Shown: positions 37,347-46,336, counted from the stretch's first letter. The stretch: 64,000 nt of DNA from Paraprevotella xylaniphila YIT 11841 (GCF_000205165.1 NZ_GL883880.1:62001-126000); one strand, 5' to 3'. The notes: a model not told the origin generated them from the sequence alone. A program made the numbers and translations.

Positions 37347-38340
37347 ATGGACGAGGCTGTCTTTATCGCACAATATACCTTCCTTGCCACTCCTGCGGTC
37401 ATCGAGGAGGAGAGCCGCATCTTGGGCAAGATCGCACGCCGCCTGCGCTGCGAGTACGTCATCCGTTTCGAGGACGACGGCAAGTTCTATTTCCTGCTGG
37501 AGACCCGTTCCGGCTACCGAGGAGCATTTCGCCCGGTGCGGCTGGTACATCGTCAGCCAGACCGACTTCAACAGCCGCCTGACCATCGGCATGGGCTTGT
37601 ACGAGAGCGGGAACTTGGCGGGATTCATGTACAGGCTCGATTCCGGCAGCGAGGACGAGGCACGTTTCTGGAACAATATCCTTGTATTCACTTTCTTCAA
37701 CGGATTCCGCAAGGCGTTCTTTCCGCTCGACAACCGCTTTCAGGGTTTCTTCCGCTTGGACGGCAGCTTGTGTTTATACCTTTATGACTACTGCCCCGTC
37801 CGCCGGAACGACAAGATCACCTTCGAGGGGAAGAAGGTGTCGAACGCCGTTTGGCGTTTCAAGAGCGGCGAGCAGACCGACCTTTTCGTCAAGCTCTTCT
37901 CCATCGCCGCCAGCCACATCCGGGCGATTCAGGAGAACAGGCACCGTGCCGTGCTGGTTCCCGTCCCGGCATCCACACGGGAGAAGCACCGCACCCGGTA
38001 CGAGGCGTTCTGCCGCAAGCTCTCGGCGGACATGGGAATAGCCGACGGGTACGGGGCGATAACCGTCGCTTATGACCGGGCGCAATTCAAGGGCACGCAC
38101 GGGAACGGAGACCGCACCGCCAATCTGGAGTTCCACCCCGAACGGTTCAGGGGGAAGTGCGTCTTGCTCGTGGACGACGTGCTTACTACCGGGGCTACTT
38201 TCATAGCGCTGCGGCGCAAGCTGATAGCGCATGGGGCGAAGTTCGTCATCGGCATGTTCCTTGCCAAGACCATCGCTTTCGAGGACGAGCGGAAGGATCT
38301 ATCCATAAATGACTATACAAATCCAACAACATCGGAGTAG
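37347..38340 (+). pseudogene. phosphoribosyltransferase-like gene with a frameshift
   Basis: Two frames together make one protein of about 330 residues. The first (MDEAVFIAQYTFLATPAVIEE..., 37347 to about 37515) continues as a second, +1 frame from about 37515 (ATEEHFARCGWYIVSQTDFN...) to 38340. The join lies within GAGACCCGTTCCGGCTACCGAGGAG near 37505-37525; one extra base would cause it. The C-terminus has the PRPP motif VLLVDDVLTTGAT (near 38160) as in ComF/phosphoribosyltransferases. Either a true disruption, a sequencing error or a rare recoding. The two parts are clearly one family. Confidence 0.75.
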
Positions 38341-38610
38341 TGTCAGTACAAAATGTACCAGCAGTATTTTTCCGCTATACTTGAAACGATAGCAGGCAGA
38401 TGCGACAAAGCCGATGGCACTCCAACCAATCGCCACCCAGCCCGTAAGGATATAGTTTTCGGAAGATTCATAGCTCCAACTTAATCCTTCACAACCTATC
38501 GGGTAAAGTTCCGGATGCTTTGAGAATTGTATAGAATCAGCGACAGCCACCCACAGCAACAGCAGATAGCATAACCCCCATAATATCCTTAATGCCAATC
38601 TTAATTTCAT
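38299..38610 (-). CDS. small membrane protein, unknown
   Basis: 103 residues with three hydrophobic helices (about 7-28, 53-70 and 82-101) and a short loop between. Not recognised. Its 3' end overlaps the phosphoribosyltransferase end by 42 bases in convergent orientation. It is 23 bases after the lipoprotein gene on the same strand, so the two and the leucine-rich protein upstream may be one cargo unit. Confidence 0.65.
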   Translation of the reverse strand: MKLRLALRILWGLCYLLLLWVAVADSIQFSKHPELYPIGCEGLSWSYESSENYILTGWVAIGWSAIGFVASACYRFKYSGKILLVHFVLTLLRCCWICIVIYG

Positions 38611-38633
38611 CTTGTTTGGTTCATCATTTCAGG

Positions 38634-39224
38634 TTATCGTGAATGGTCTAACTTGATGTACCAGCCTTCCTTGACGGGCTTGTACAGCGTGGTGTCGTTG
38701 TATGTCCTTCGGTAAATCTCGTTCAGGTCGCCGTGTTCGGTGATACGGATATTCCGGCGGCTTCTCAATCCGGGATCATAAACGAAACTCTTGGATGTTC
38801 CTGCGTCCACGATGCCGTGGGAATAGTACGGCATAACGAGGCTCACATATACCGAATCCGCCGTTTCCCATTCCCTGCGGTCAACAAGGACAAGACCGCA
38901 TCCAATCTCTGACAACAAGGAATCGAGCTGTATTCGGTCTGGCTTCAGCAGCCCATATACCGGGAGGTCTTCTTCGTCATTCGTTTCATGGGATGTATCG
39001 CTTTGCTCTGTTGAATCAAGTATAATGACCTCTTCCGGATAAAGTGGCGGGTAGTGGAAACTGCCTTCTGAACTCTCTGCCATGATTTCGTACACCTTGC
39101 GGAACGCCGCCTCGTGCGTGGCAAAGTGGCGTATCATTTCCTCGTCGCTCGGCGGCATAGGCGGCTTTCCGCAACTTGCGGCAAACAGGCTTGCTAAAAG
39201 CAGGATTGTGATGGGTATTTTCAT
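38634..39224 (-). CDS. putative lipoprotein, unknown
   Basis: 196 residues. Signal peptide MKIPITILLLASLFAASC with lipobox Cys18, then an acidic mature part (DEEMIRHFATHEAAFRKVYEIMAESSEGSFHYPP). No known domain recognised. The start at 39224 begins the signal directly; an upstream in-frame ATG (39236) adds MGAK. Part of the three-gene minus-strand cargo unit in the element. Confidence 0.75.
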   Translation of the reverse strand: MKIPITILLLASLFAASCGKPPMPPSDEEMIRHFATHEAAFRKVYEIMAESSEGSFHYPPLYPEEVIILDSTEQSDTSHETNDEEDLPVYGLLKPDRIQLDSLLSEIGCGLVLVDRREWETADSVYVSLVMPYYSHGIVDAGTSKSFVYDPGLRSRRNIRITEHGDLNEIYRRTYNDTTLYKPVKEGWYIKLDHSR

Positions 39225-39242
39225 TTTTGCTCCCAATGTTTT

Positions 39243-39914
39243 TCAAATTACTGATATATATCTGACAGCAATGCCTTTGAGTTCTTCTACATTGACTTTT
39301 CGGCATGTTTCTAAATTCAATCTCTCTAAATTATACAAATTTGCGATTGTTGGTTTTAGGTTTGTGAGAGCCGTACACCTTTGTAGAAAAAGAGTTTTTA
39401 GATTGACACACTTTTCCAAACCTTCGATCGAAGTAAATGAACCTCCGATAATACGCAAATACTGTAAACTAATGGTCTTTTCTAAAAATGAAAGGTTATC
39501 TGTCCTAACTTTACTTAGCTGAAGCCAATTTAATTGATGCAGCATTTCCCAACCACTGATTTTTGCATCATAACTGATATTGACTTTCTCTAATACTGGA
39601 AAAAGAGATAAATCCAAGTCAAAATTATTATCTACTCCCCAACGGAAATCTTTCAGTTTTGAAAGATGATATAATCCAGTAATGTTCGACCTTTTAGAAA
39701 GAGAAACGATCCAATGAAATGTTTGTATAAAATCCCGCCTATTTAGAAAATCAAAGTTTACAACTCTTTTTATATCATTCTTTTCAGAGCGGACTAAAAC
39801 ATCTTTGATATTATGTCTTTGGGCATAATCAAGACCTTCTTCTAAAGAATCAAAATCTATCGTTATGCCTTTAAAATAAGAAAACTCACTATAATCTACT
39901 TTGTATTTTTCCAT
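39243..39914 (-). CDS. leucine-rich-repeat-like protein of AT-rich cargo
   Basis: 223 residues from the ATG at 39914 (229 from 39932). The second half shows leucine-rich repeats (ISLQYLRIIGGSFTSIEGLEKCVNLKTLFLQRCTALTNLKPTI is the clearest), the N-terminal half is AT-coded and unrecognised. Visibly AT-rich in the midst of a GC-rich element, showing separate acquisition. Function unknown; such small LRR proteins are often partners or immunity proteins of secreted factors, but that is only an analogy. Confidence 0.7.
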   Translation of the reverse strand: MEKYKVDYSEFSYFKGITIDFDSLEEGLDYAQRHNIKDVLVRSEKNDIKRVVNFDFLNRRDFIQTFHWIVSLSKRSNITGLYHLSKLKDFRWGVDNNFDLDLSLFPVLEKVNISYDAKISGWEMLHQLNWLQLSKVRTDNLSFLEKTISLQYLRIIGGSFTSIEGLEKCVNLKTLFLQRCTALTNLKPTIANLYNLERLNLETCRKVNVEELKGIAVRYISVI

Positions 39915-39932
39915 AAATGCAATTCTTTTCAA

Positions 39933-40783
39933 AAATAGGTAGTGATTTGCTTTTTCGCTGTAATCTTCGCTTCAAGCCTTGATATGCAGCTATTTTTTCC
40001 GTTCAATTACAAATATATATCATAAGGACGAAACTTCGGAATATTCGGTCTTCCTTTTTTCAAGGTATGCTTAAAAGCAGTTTTTGCGGATGGTTGTTTG
40101 GGCGTTCCCCTTCGGGTCGGGCTTTCCGTTGCAAGTCCTCGCTATGCTGTGGGCTTTTCCCTGCAATCCCTAACGTGGGTGAAAGGGCTTTCACTGTCTT
40201 GCGCTTAAACCTTGGGCACGGGCTGTCCCGTCCCGGCGTCCGTTTCCGACCATTTCGGCAGGCTGCATGGCCGAAGCCGGACATCGGGCGGAAGGACAAA
40301 CGGAACACATCCGTCCGTGCCGTCACACGGGGCTTCGGCTGTTCGCCGAAACTTCCCGTGCCCCCGTCCCGCCCGAAAGAGTTCCCCGGTGTTTGTCCGG
40401 CAGCCGGAAGCTGACCGTGCTCCCATATACTTCTCCCGTCCGTATCTCCTTGCCTTGGGAAACGGGCGTTCCCGGCTCTCCGGAAGACTTCTTCTTCCCG
40501 CACCCGGCAAGTAACTTACCATTGACTGGAATGACTGACAGGGCATTTTTTCCCTAAGCTGATTGGGAAAACATTGACGAAGGTAGGCGGAGGTGAAAGC
40601 AAATCCGTAAAAAATGCCAAATCTCCACCCTGCGGGTAGTATTTACCATTTTTTCAGATGGTTGCAATTCACCTTTTCCGCTATCAATGATGGTCAATGT
40701 TCTTCCCAATCAGCCAAGGGAAAAAAATTGGTTGGGGCGACAAGCGATGAAAACAGAGTAATAACGATTAAAATTTGTGAGTT
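39933..40783. other. 851-bp gene-free region, part GC-rich and structured
   Basis: After about 100 AT-rich bases a GC-rich stretch (about 40060-40560) has overlapping open frames on both strands, but none has domain character or codon use like neighbours. The stretch from 40560 to 40783 is AT-richer and probably holds the ardC promoter and leader. No tRNA or known RNA recognised. See findings. Confidence 0.5.
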
Positions 40784-41758
40784 ATGGCAACAACGAACAG
40801 CACCATCGAAAAGATTGCACCGATGTTCACCGATTTGTTAATCAAGAAAATCGAGTGCTTGAAAACGGATTGGCAAAAGCCGTGGATAGCGAGCCTTGAA
40901 CAAGGTTTGCCCCGCAACATCAGAGGGACGCTCTATAACGGCGGAAATGTCTTGATGTTATTGTTCTACACCGAGTTCATGAAATTCACTTTGCCCGTGT
41001 TCCTCACGTTCAACCAAGCGAAGGAAGAGGATTTAAGTGTTTGCAAGGGCGCACGCTCGTTTCCCGTCTATTATTGGTTTAAGTTCGTGGTACACAAGGA
41101 GACGAAAAAGACAATCAAGTACGAGGAATACCGCAAGCTGACCGCAACCGAACAGGAAAATTACAAGGTCATCCCGCAGATGAAGTATTACAATGTCTTC
41201 AACATCGACCAGACCGATTTTGCAGGGAAATACCCCGAACGCTACGAGCGCATGAAAAAGGGAGAGCAGCCCGAAGACTATTCGGACGGGATGATTTACG
41301 AGGCGTTGGACGAGCTTGTCTGTCTGCAAAATTGGTATTGCCCCATCAAGGTGCAGTATTCGGACAGTGCCTACTATTCGCCCTCTTCCGACCATATCGT
41401 TTGCCCGCAGCGTGAGCAGTTCCCGCAGGGAGCGGAATATTACGGCACGCTTCTGCACGAGATGGCGCACAGCACGGGAAGCCCCCAACGGCTGAACCGC
41501 ACGTTCGGCAGCTTCTTCGGGGATGCGCTCTACGCCCGTGAGGAACTTGTCGCCGAACTTACCGCCGCCCTTTGCGGTGCGTTCTTCGGCTACGCAGCCG
41601 CACCGCAGGAGAACAACGCCGCCTATCTGAAACACTGGCTCACCAAGCTAAAGGAAGAACCCGCCTTTTTGGTGGAGATATTGGGGGACGTGAACAAGGC
41701 GGCGAAGATGATTGCCGACAAGGTGACCGAACCGGTAAACGAACCCGCAGCAGCCTAA
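40784..41758 (+). CDS. ardC: ArdC-like anti-restriction / ssDNA-binding protein with zincin domain
   Basis: 324 residues. N-terminal ArdC domain (about 1-120; FNQAKEEDLSVCKGARSFPVYYW) that binds single-stranded DNA, and a C-terminal metallopeptidase-like domain with HEMAH at 225-229 (LLHEMAHSTG). ArdC proteins protect incoming DNA from restriction during transfer. Common in Bacteroidetes conjugative elements. Followed by a GC hairpin and an unknown gene. Confidence 0.9.
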   Translation: MATTNSTIEKIAPMFTDLLIKKIECLKTDWQKPWIASLEQGLPRNIRGTLYNGGNVLMLLFYTEFMKFTLPVFLTFNQAKEEDLSVCKGARSFPVYYWFKFVVHKETKKTIKYEEYRKLTATEQENYKVIPQMKYYNVFNIDQTDFAGKYPERYERMKKGEQPEDYSDGMIYEALDELVCLQNWYCPIKVQYSDSAYYSPSSDHIVCPQREQFPQGAEYYGTLLHEMAHSTGSPQRLNRTFGSFFGDALYAREELVAELTAALCGAFFGYAAAPQENNAAYLKHWLTKLKEEPAFLVEILGDVNKAAKMIADKVTEPVNEPAAA

Positions 41759-41792
41759 GCGAAACAACAAAGGAACAAGAGTATCAACCAAC

Positions 41793-41810
41793 GGGCGGAG
41801 CAGTCCGCCC
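41793..41810 (+). repeat. GGGCGGA-hairpin, copy 1
   Basis: GGGCGGA-GCAG-TCCGCCC between ardC and the next gene. One of four near-identical 7-bp stems in gaps of this block. Confidence 0.75.
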
Positions 41811-41828
41811 CACTAAAGACATAAGACG

Positions 41829-42467
41829 ATGAAAACATTATCGGAAAAGGAATTTAACGGGTTAAACATAAAAGTTATGTTTACCGAGAAGGTGGAACAG
41901 GCAAAAAAAGAGCTGTCTCCACTCATGCAGGAGATAAGGAAGTACATGCCCCAAGCGGAATACGGCTACCACGTGGTAAGCGGTGAATACCCCGCATTTT
42001 ACGGCGTGCGCATAGAGTTCACGTACAACGGCATCCGTTTTCATGTGTACAAGATAAACAAAGAGAACAAATACAAGATAGCCGCCGACATGGAACACTT
42101 TGAATATGTCAACCGCTACGACATCGAAAGGGCGGGCAGCCAATACGAAAAGCCGTGCAATATTGGCGTGTTCACCGCCAAGAAAATAAACGATTGGATA
42201 AACTACTGCACGCAGATATACAGGCAGGTGGAGCAGGAAAATGCGGAGAACGCCCGAAAGGTAGCCGACTTCTTGAAAAGTATCGAGAACGAACCCGTAA
42301 GCTGGGAACGTAGAAACTATGCGAAAGGGACGATAACCCGCAACGGCTTGCGCTTCACTTTCTACATAGAGAAAGGACACCTCTCCTTTGAACTGTCCCT
42401 AAGTTATCGGGGAACGGCTGATTACGACACGTTCCGGCTGTTGGCTGATAACCGCTATATCCCGTAA
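41829..42467 (+). CDS. conserved element protein, unknown function
   Basis: 212 residues, not recognised beyond being typical of these elements. Mixed alpha/beta with no signal or membrane helix; a charged middle and a C-terminal strand-rich half (NGLRFTFYIEKGHLSFELSLSYRG). Between ardC and the small membrane protein gene; hairpins lie in both flanking gaps. Confidence 0.8.
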   Translation: MKTLSEKEFNGLNIKVMFTEKVEQAKKELSPLMQEIRKYMPQAEYGYHVVSGEYPAFYGVRIEFTYNGIRFHVYKINKENKYKIAADMEHFEYVNRYDIERAGSQYEKPCNIGVFTAKKINDWINYCTQIYRQVEQENAENARKVADFLKSIENEPVSWERRNYAKGTITRNGLRFTFYIEKGHLSFELSLSYRGTADYDTFRLLADNRYIP

Positions 42468-42487
42468 GGGAACTGTTAAAGAACCAC

Positions 42488-42505
42488 GGGCGGAGCAATC
42501 CGCCC
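42488..42505 (+). repeat. GGGCGGA-hairpin, copy 2
   Basis: GGGCGGA-GCAA-TCCGCCC with a GNRA-type tetraloop, just 3' of the unknown gene. Confidence 0.75.
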
Positions 42506-42521
42506 GACAATACCCAAGAAC

Positions 42522-42731
42522 ATGAAAACGGCATTTGTTTACAAACTGATATACCGCCTAATCCTTTGGGCTTCGGCGGCTTATTTCCTTACCACCGCCG
42601 CAGGGCAGCTTTTCGCCTTGTTGCTTGTCGTGGCTCTGTTTTACTTCGTGGCACGGCTTGTTTTCGCCCTTGCGTGGCGGCTGTTTGTCGGCTTCGTGTT
42701 CGTACTGATAATCATTCTTTTAATATTCTAA
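42522..42731 (+). CDS. small hydrophobic membrane protein
   Basis: 69 residues, nearly all hydrophobic: two helices (about 8-40 and 41-68). Start at 42522 after hairpin copy 2. 11 bases before the SLOG gene, so translation is probably coupled. No function assigned. Confidence 0.7.
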   Translation: MKTAFVYKLIYRLILWASAAYFLTTAAGQLFALLLVVALFYFVARLVFALAWRLFVGFVFVLIIILLIF

Positions 42732-42742
42732 TATTTACCGAT

Positions 42743-43291
42743 ATGGAAACAAGGACATGGACAGAAAACGGAACACCCGTTACCAAAGAAAAGACGGTAG
42801 CCTTTTCGGGACACCGCACCAACCGTATAGCCAAGTTCACGGCAGACCGTGAGAAACTCTTCAGGGAGGTGGCGTTCGACACGTTCGCAGCCATCGAAAG
42901 TTATTGTATCAAAAAAGGCTACGACACCTTTTTGTCGGGAATGTGCGAGGGCTTCGACCTTATCGCAGCAGAGGAAGTATTGAACCTCAAAAAGAGATAC
43001 CCGCATATCCGTCTGAAATGCGTTGTCCCCTTCAAGGGACAAGCCGAACGGTACACCCAAGCCGACAAGCAGCGTTACGACACCATTTTGGCGCAAGCCG
43101 ATGAAGTGGTAACCTTGCAGGACGGATATACCGAGGGCTGTTTCCTGCGCCGTAACGACTACCTTTTGGAAAACTCCGCTTTTCTGATGGTCTATTACGA
43201 TGCGGTAGCCATAGGCGGCACGTTCTACACCCTCAAACGGGCAGTAGAGCAGAAAAAGAAGTTCGCGAACGTATGCTATAACCGCAGGTAG
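42743..43291 (+). CDS. SLOG family (DUF1273) protein
   Basis: 182 residues. Rossmann-like DUF1273/YpsA member: the FSGHRTNRI (near residue 21), SGMCEGFDLIAAE (near 65) and GCFLRRNDYLLENSAFLMVYYD motifs fit. SLOG proteins are thought to bind nucleotide-derived ligands and occur in stress or defence settings. Start at 42743 is taken; the frame is open further upstream over the membrane protein gene. Followed by hairpin copy 3. Confidence 0.85.
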   Translation: METRTWTENGTPVTKEKTVAFSGHRTNRIAKFTADREKLFREVAFDTFAAIESYCIKKGYDTFLSGMCEGFDLIAAEEVLNLKKRYPHIRLKCVVPFKGQAERYTQADKQRYDTILAQADEVVTLQDGYTEGCFLRRNDYLLENSAFLMVYYDAVAIGGTFYTLKRAVEQKKKFANVCYNRR

Positions 43292-43298
43292 CCCGCAA

Positions 43299-43315
43299 GG
43301 GCGGATTTTCCGCCC
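43299..43315 (+). repeat. GGGCGGA-hairpin, copy 3
   Basis: GGGCGGA-TTT-TCCGCCC after the SLOG gene; leads straight into the 61-base palindromic repeat. Confidence 0.75.
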
Positions 43316-43371
43316 GCTACTTTCTTTCGTGAGCCGGAGCGGGGAAAGAAAGATAGCAAAGAAACCGATTT
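43311..43371 (+). repeat. 60-base palindromic intergenic repeat, copy A
   Basis: Nearly the same as 45179-45238. Contains CTTTCTTTC ... GAAAGAAAG, a 9-bp inverted stem with a 15-base GC-rich loop, followed by AGCAAAGAAACCGATTT. Confidence 0.8.
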
Positions 43372-43440
43372 CCCGAACGGAACGGTTTGTCAAAAATCAA
43401 AAAGAACAACTATAAACAATCAACTTAAAAATAACAGATT

Positions 43441-45153
43441 ATGAAGACAAAAGCAAATCAATCAGCAGCAGAGAAAAACATCACGATGGTAGCATTGGCA
43501 GACATTCAGCCGAGCGGTTTCAACCCACGCAAACACTTCGATGAAGCAGCCCTTTACGAACTTGCCGAGAGCATCAAACGGCAGGGCGTGTTGCAGCCCA
43601 TCACCGTGCGCCCCGTTGACGGGACAGACCGTTACGGGATTGTTTTCGGGGAACGCCGTTACCGTGCGTCCGTCATTGCGGGCAGGGACGAAATTCCCGC
43701 AATCGTAACCAAGTTGTCGGACGAGGAAGCCGAGGAAATGGCGATTACCGAGAACTTGCAGCGCAAGGACGTGACACCCGTGGAGGAAGCCGCAGCCTAT
43801 CAACGGCTTATCGAGAGCGGACGCCATACCGTGCAGACCTTGGCGCAACTCTTCGGAAAGAACGAGAACTACATCCGCACACGGCTGAAATTCACCGCCC
43901 TTATCCCCGAAATCGCCGCCCTTTTGGAAGCGGACGAGCTGACCATCAGCGTGGCGGCTGAAATCTGCCGATACGGGGAGGACATTCAGCGTGAGGTGTA
44001 CGAGAAGCATTTGCAGGACGAGGGAACGTACAACAGTTGGCGGGGACTGAAAGCCGCCGATGTCGCAAGGCGCATCGAGCAGAACTTCACCACCGACCTG
44101 CAATACTACCGCTTCGACAAGACCGAGTGCGCTACGTGCGCACACAACACCAACAACCTGCTGCTGTTCCGTGATGGCGGGTGCGGGCATTGCGCCAACC
44201 GCACGTGCCTTGCCGAAATGAACGCATCCTACCTCATGGAGCGGGCTGTGCAAATCATGCAGACCCAGCCGGGCGTGTCGCTCTGCCGTGACCGCTACTG
44301 CACCAACGAAACGGTGGCAGAACGGCTAATCGCTTCGGGCTACGAGGTGGAGACCCTTGACAGGTACACCGCCTTTCCAAGCTGCCCGAAAGAACCCAAA
44401 GCCGAAAATTTCAACGACCCCGAACGCTACGGGGAAGCCCGCACCCGCTACGAGCAGCAATGGGCGGACTACATGGAGCAGGAGGAGGAAATCACCCGCA
44501 GGAGCGAAGCGGGGGAAATCACCGTCTATGCCAAAATCGGGCAGAAGGAGATTGACTTCTGCTATGTGGAGAACGTGACCGAAGCGCAGACAGCGGACGG
44601 AAAGCCCGCATCCGCACCGCTCTCACCCGTGGAGAAATTGGAGAAGCAGGACGAGCGCAACAAGGAAATCGCACTCGAACGCACGGTGGAGGACACCAAG
44701 AAACAAATCCTCGAAGCCGACATCACGGGCGGCAAGTTCAGTGCGGACGAAGATACCATGTTGTACTTCTTCCTTCTCTCTTCACTCCGTAAGGAACACT
44801 TCGCAGCCGTGGGGATTACGGAAGACAAGCAGTATATCACGGACGAGGACAAGATGGGGATTATCGGCAACCTCACCGTGAGGATGAAGACCATCATCCG
44901 CAGGGACTTCCTTGTAGCCAATTTCAAGGGAGCATACGGCAACAACACCGTGGCGACCCTCTTGCTTGACTTCGCACGCAGGCACATGCCGGAGGAACTC
45001 GCCAACATCGAAAGGGAGTACAACGGGGTGTACGAGAAGCGACACCAGCGCATCGAGGAAAAGAAAGCCGTCCTCTTGGTGCAGGAACGGGCAAGGGAGC
45101 GCAAGGTAACGCAACCCGAAGAAGAACCGCAAACCGAAGAGATTGCAGCCTAA
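43441..45153 (+). CDS. ParB/RepB/Spo0J-family partition-like protein
   Basis: 570 residues. N-terminal ParB nuclease-type domain (about 15-100) with FNPRKHFDEAAL, FGERRYRAS and ITENLQRKDVTPVEEA; HTH segment TVQTLAQLFGKNENYIRTRL (near 140). A long C-terminal part (about 200-570) has a cysteine-rich section (CATCAHN and CGHCANRTC) and a charged tail. In conjugative elements this large form is probably not classical partition but a nuclease-like or maintenance protein. Followed by hairpin copy 4 and palindromic repeat copy B. Confidence 0.88.
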   Translation: MKTKANQSAAEKNITMVALADIQPSGFNPRKHFDEAALYELAESIKRQGVLQPITVRPVDGTDRYGIVFGERRYRASVIAGRDEIPAIVTKLSDEEAEEMAITENLQRKDVTPVEEAAAYQRLIESGRHTVQTLAQLFGKNENYIRTRLKFTALIPEIAALLEADELTISVAAEICRYGEDIQREVYEKHLQDEGTYNSWRGLKAADVARRIEQNFTTDLQYYRFDKTECATCAHNTNNLLLFRDGGCGHCANRTCLAEMNASYLMERAVQIMQTQPGVSLCRDRYCTNETVAERLIASGYEVETLDRYTAFPSCPKEPKAENFNDPERYGEARTRYEQQWADYMEQEEEITRRSEAGEITVYAKIGQKEIDFCYVENVTEAQTADGKPASAPLSPVEKLEKQDERNKEIALERTVEDTKKQILEADITGGKFSADEDTMLYFFLLSSLRKEHFAAVGITEDKQYITDEDKMGIIGNLTVRMKTIIRRDFLVANFKGAYGNNTVATLLLDFARRHMPEELANIEREYNGVYEKRHQRIEEKKAVLLVQERARERKVTQPEEEPQTEEIAA

Positions 45154-45165
45154 GGACAAAGGGCA

Positions 45166-45183
45166 GGGCGGAGAAATCCGCCC
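45166..45183 (+). repeat. GGGCGGA-hairpin, copy 4
   Basis: GGGCGGA-GAAA-TCCGCCC with a GNRA tetraloop, just after the ParB stop. Confidence 0.75.
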
Positions 45184-45238
45184 GCTACTTTCTTTCGTGA
45201 GCCGTAGCGAAAAAGAAAGATAGCAAAGAAACCGATTT
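45179..45238 (+). repeat. 60-base palindromic intergenic repeat, copy B
   Basis: Matches 43311-43371 with a few changes; stem CTTTCTTTC / GAAAAAGAAAG-like, then AGCAAAGAAACCGATTT. Confidence 0.8.
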
Positions 45239-45262
45239 TTCAACTTTTAAATTTTGATAACA

Positions 45263-45484
45263 ATGAAGCAGGAAATCAGACAGAACGGGAAAACCGTCCT
45301 TTACAGCGAGGACGGTTGCAGCATCCCCATGATATTCAACAACCTTGTCGGGAAGAACCTCAAAGGCAGGGAGTATTCGGACTATATCGCTCTCGTAGCC
45401 ATTCCCGACATGGGATTTACCTACGGGAAGATAGCGTATTATTCGGACGGGAATTTAATCGCAACGGGGGAAATCAAGCCATAA
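45263..45484 (+). CDS. small unknown protein of the element
   Basis: 73 residues (MKQEIRQNGKTVLYSEDG...), soluble, strand-rich (YIALVAIPDMGFTYGKIAYYSDGN). Not recognised. Start at 45263; a weaker in-frame start is 9 bases upstream. It follows the ParB gene and precedes a gene-free gap with a third repeat. Confidence 0.7.
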   Translation: MKQEIRQNGKTVLYSEDGCSIPMIFNNLVGKNLKGREYSDYIALVAIPDMGFTYGKIAYYSDGNLIATGEIKP

Positions 45485-45861
45485 CATTCCCCTCTATGTT
45501 TCATCGCCGCAGGTCCGGGACGGGTAGCGATCCGCCCGGACTTCTATTTTTACCCACCCGTGGGAAAGGATTGACCCGGCATTTCGGACGCACTTCTTTT
45601 TCTTTCGGTGAGCCGGATGCGGACAAAGACAAAGAAGCAAAAAGAAACCCCTTGACCCACCGGATTTTTAGCCAAGCTCCACACTCATTTTTTTAGCAAA
45701 TCTACGGGAAAAAACGGACAAGTAGCAAGGCTGAACCTGACGGTTTTGCGCACAATCTCCACACCTTCGGGTCGTATTCCACGCAAAAGCCTTGCATGAA
45801 GTCCGCTCTTTCCCCGTGCCCCAAAGCAAAAAATAAATGTTTCACTTTTAATTTTTGCATT
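45485..45861. other. 377-bp gap before radC
   Basis: No gene recognised. It contains a further hairpin variant (GTCCGGGACGG ... CCGCCCGGAC, 45514-45542) and degenerate copy C of the 60-base repeat (45591-45651). Confidence 0.5.
45591..45651 (+). repeat. 60-base palindromic repeat, degenerate copy C
   Basis: CTTTTTCTTTCGGTGAGCCGGATGCGGA core, then AAGAAGCAAAAAGAAACC; same pattern as copies A and B with several changes. Confidence 0.6.
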
Positions 45862-46305
45862 ATGAATACACTGTCTTTTCCTCAAATCACCGTAAGTTAC
45901 AAGGACGCTGACGCATCCAAGAGAGTTAAAATCCACTCTTCCAAGGAGTCTTACGACATCCTCAAGACCTTCTACGAGAACTGTATGCAGCACCACGAGG
46001 AGTGCTGGGCGATGTATCTGAACCGGGCAGGCAAGCTGCTGGGCGTTTCGTGCATCTCACGCAGCGGGATAGACTGTACGGTCGTGGACATACGCATCGT
46101 CCTTCAGACGGCTCTCGTTTCCCATGCTTCGGGAATCATCCTCTCGCACAACCACCCGTCCGGCTCGACGGTGGCAAGCACACAGGACAACAACCTGACC
46201 AGCCAGTTGAAGAAAGGCTGCGAGGCAATCGGCATCCGCCTTTTGGACCACATCATACTGACCGAGGACACCTACCTCAGCTACACCGACGAGGGGATGC
46301 TTTAA
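45862..46305 (+). CDS. radC: RadC-like JAB/MPN domain protein
   Basis: 147 residues. The JAB metal motif SHNHPSGS (near 92-99) with downstream D (LLDHIIL) is present. Lacks the N-terminal helix-hairpin-helix of chromosomal RadC, so this is the short mobile-element form (sometimes called MmcB-like or antirestriction-associated). Start at 45862 (MNTLSFPQITV); an upstream in-frame frame to 45796 does not fit. Function in DNA repair is doubtful for the family. Confidence 0.88.
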   Translation: MNTLSFPQITVSYKDADASKRVKIHSSKESYDILKTFYENCMQHHEECWAMYLNRAGKLLGVSCISRSGIDCTVVDIRIVLQTALVSHASGIILSHNHPSGSTVASTQDNNLTSQLKKGCEAIGIRLLDHIILTEDTYLSYTDEGML

Positions 46306-46336
46306 GCACCCCCTTTTTTGTTCGCTATCCGTTTTG

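Noticed and set aside
37347-38340. programmed frameshift in the phosphoribosyltransferase
   Set aside because: No slippery sequence or stop-codon arrangement of a known recoding site was seen; kept as a frameshift.
38449-38610. extra start upstream giving a longer small membrane protein
   Set aside because: The ATG at 38610 already begins the first helix; nothing longer is in frame.
40060-40557. overlapping frames of 96-147 codons on both strands
   Set aside because: No domain and frames on all strands of one GC-rich stretch; treated as non-coding.
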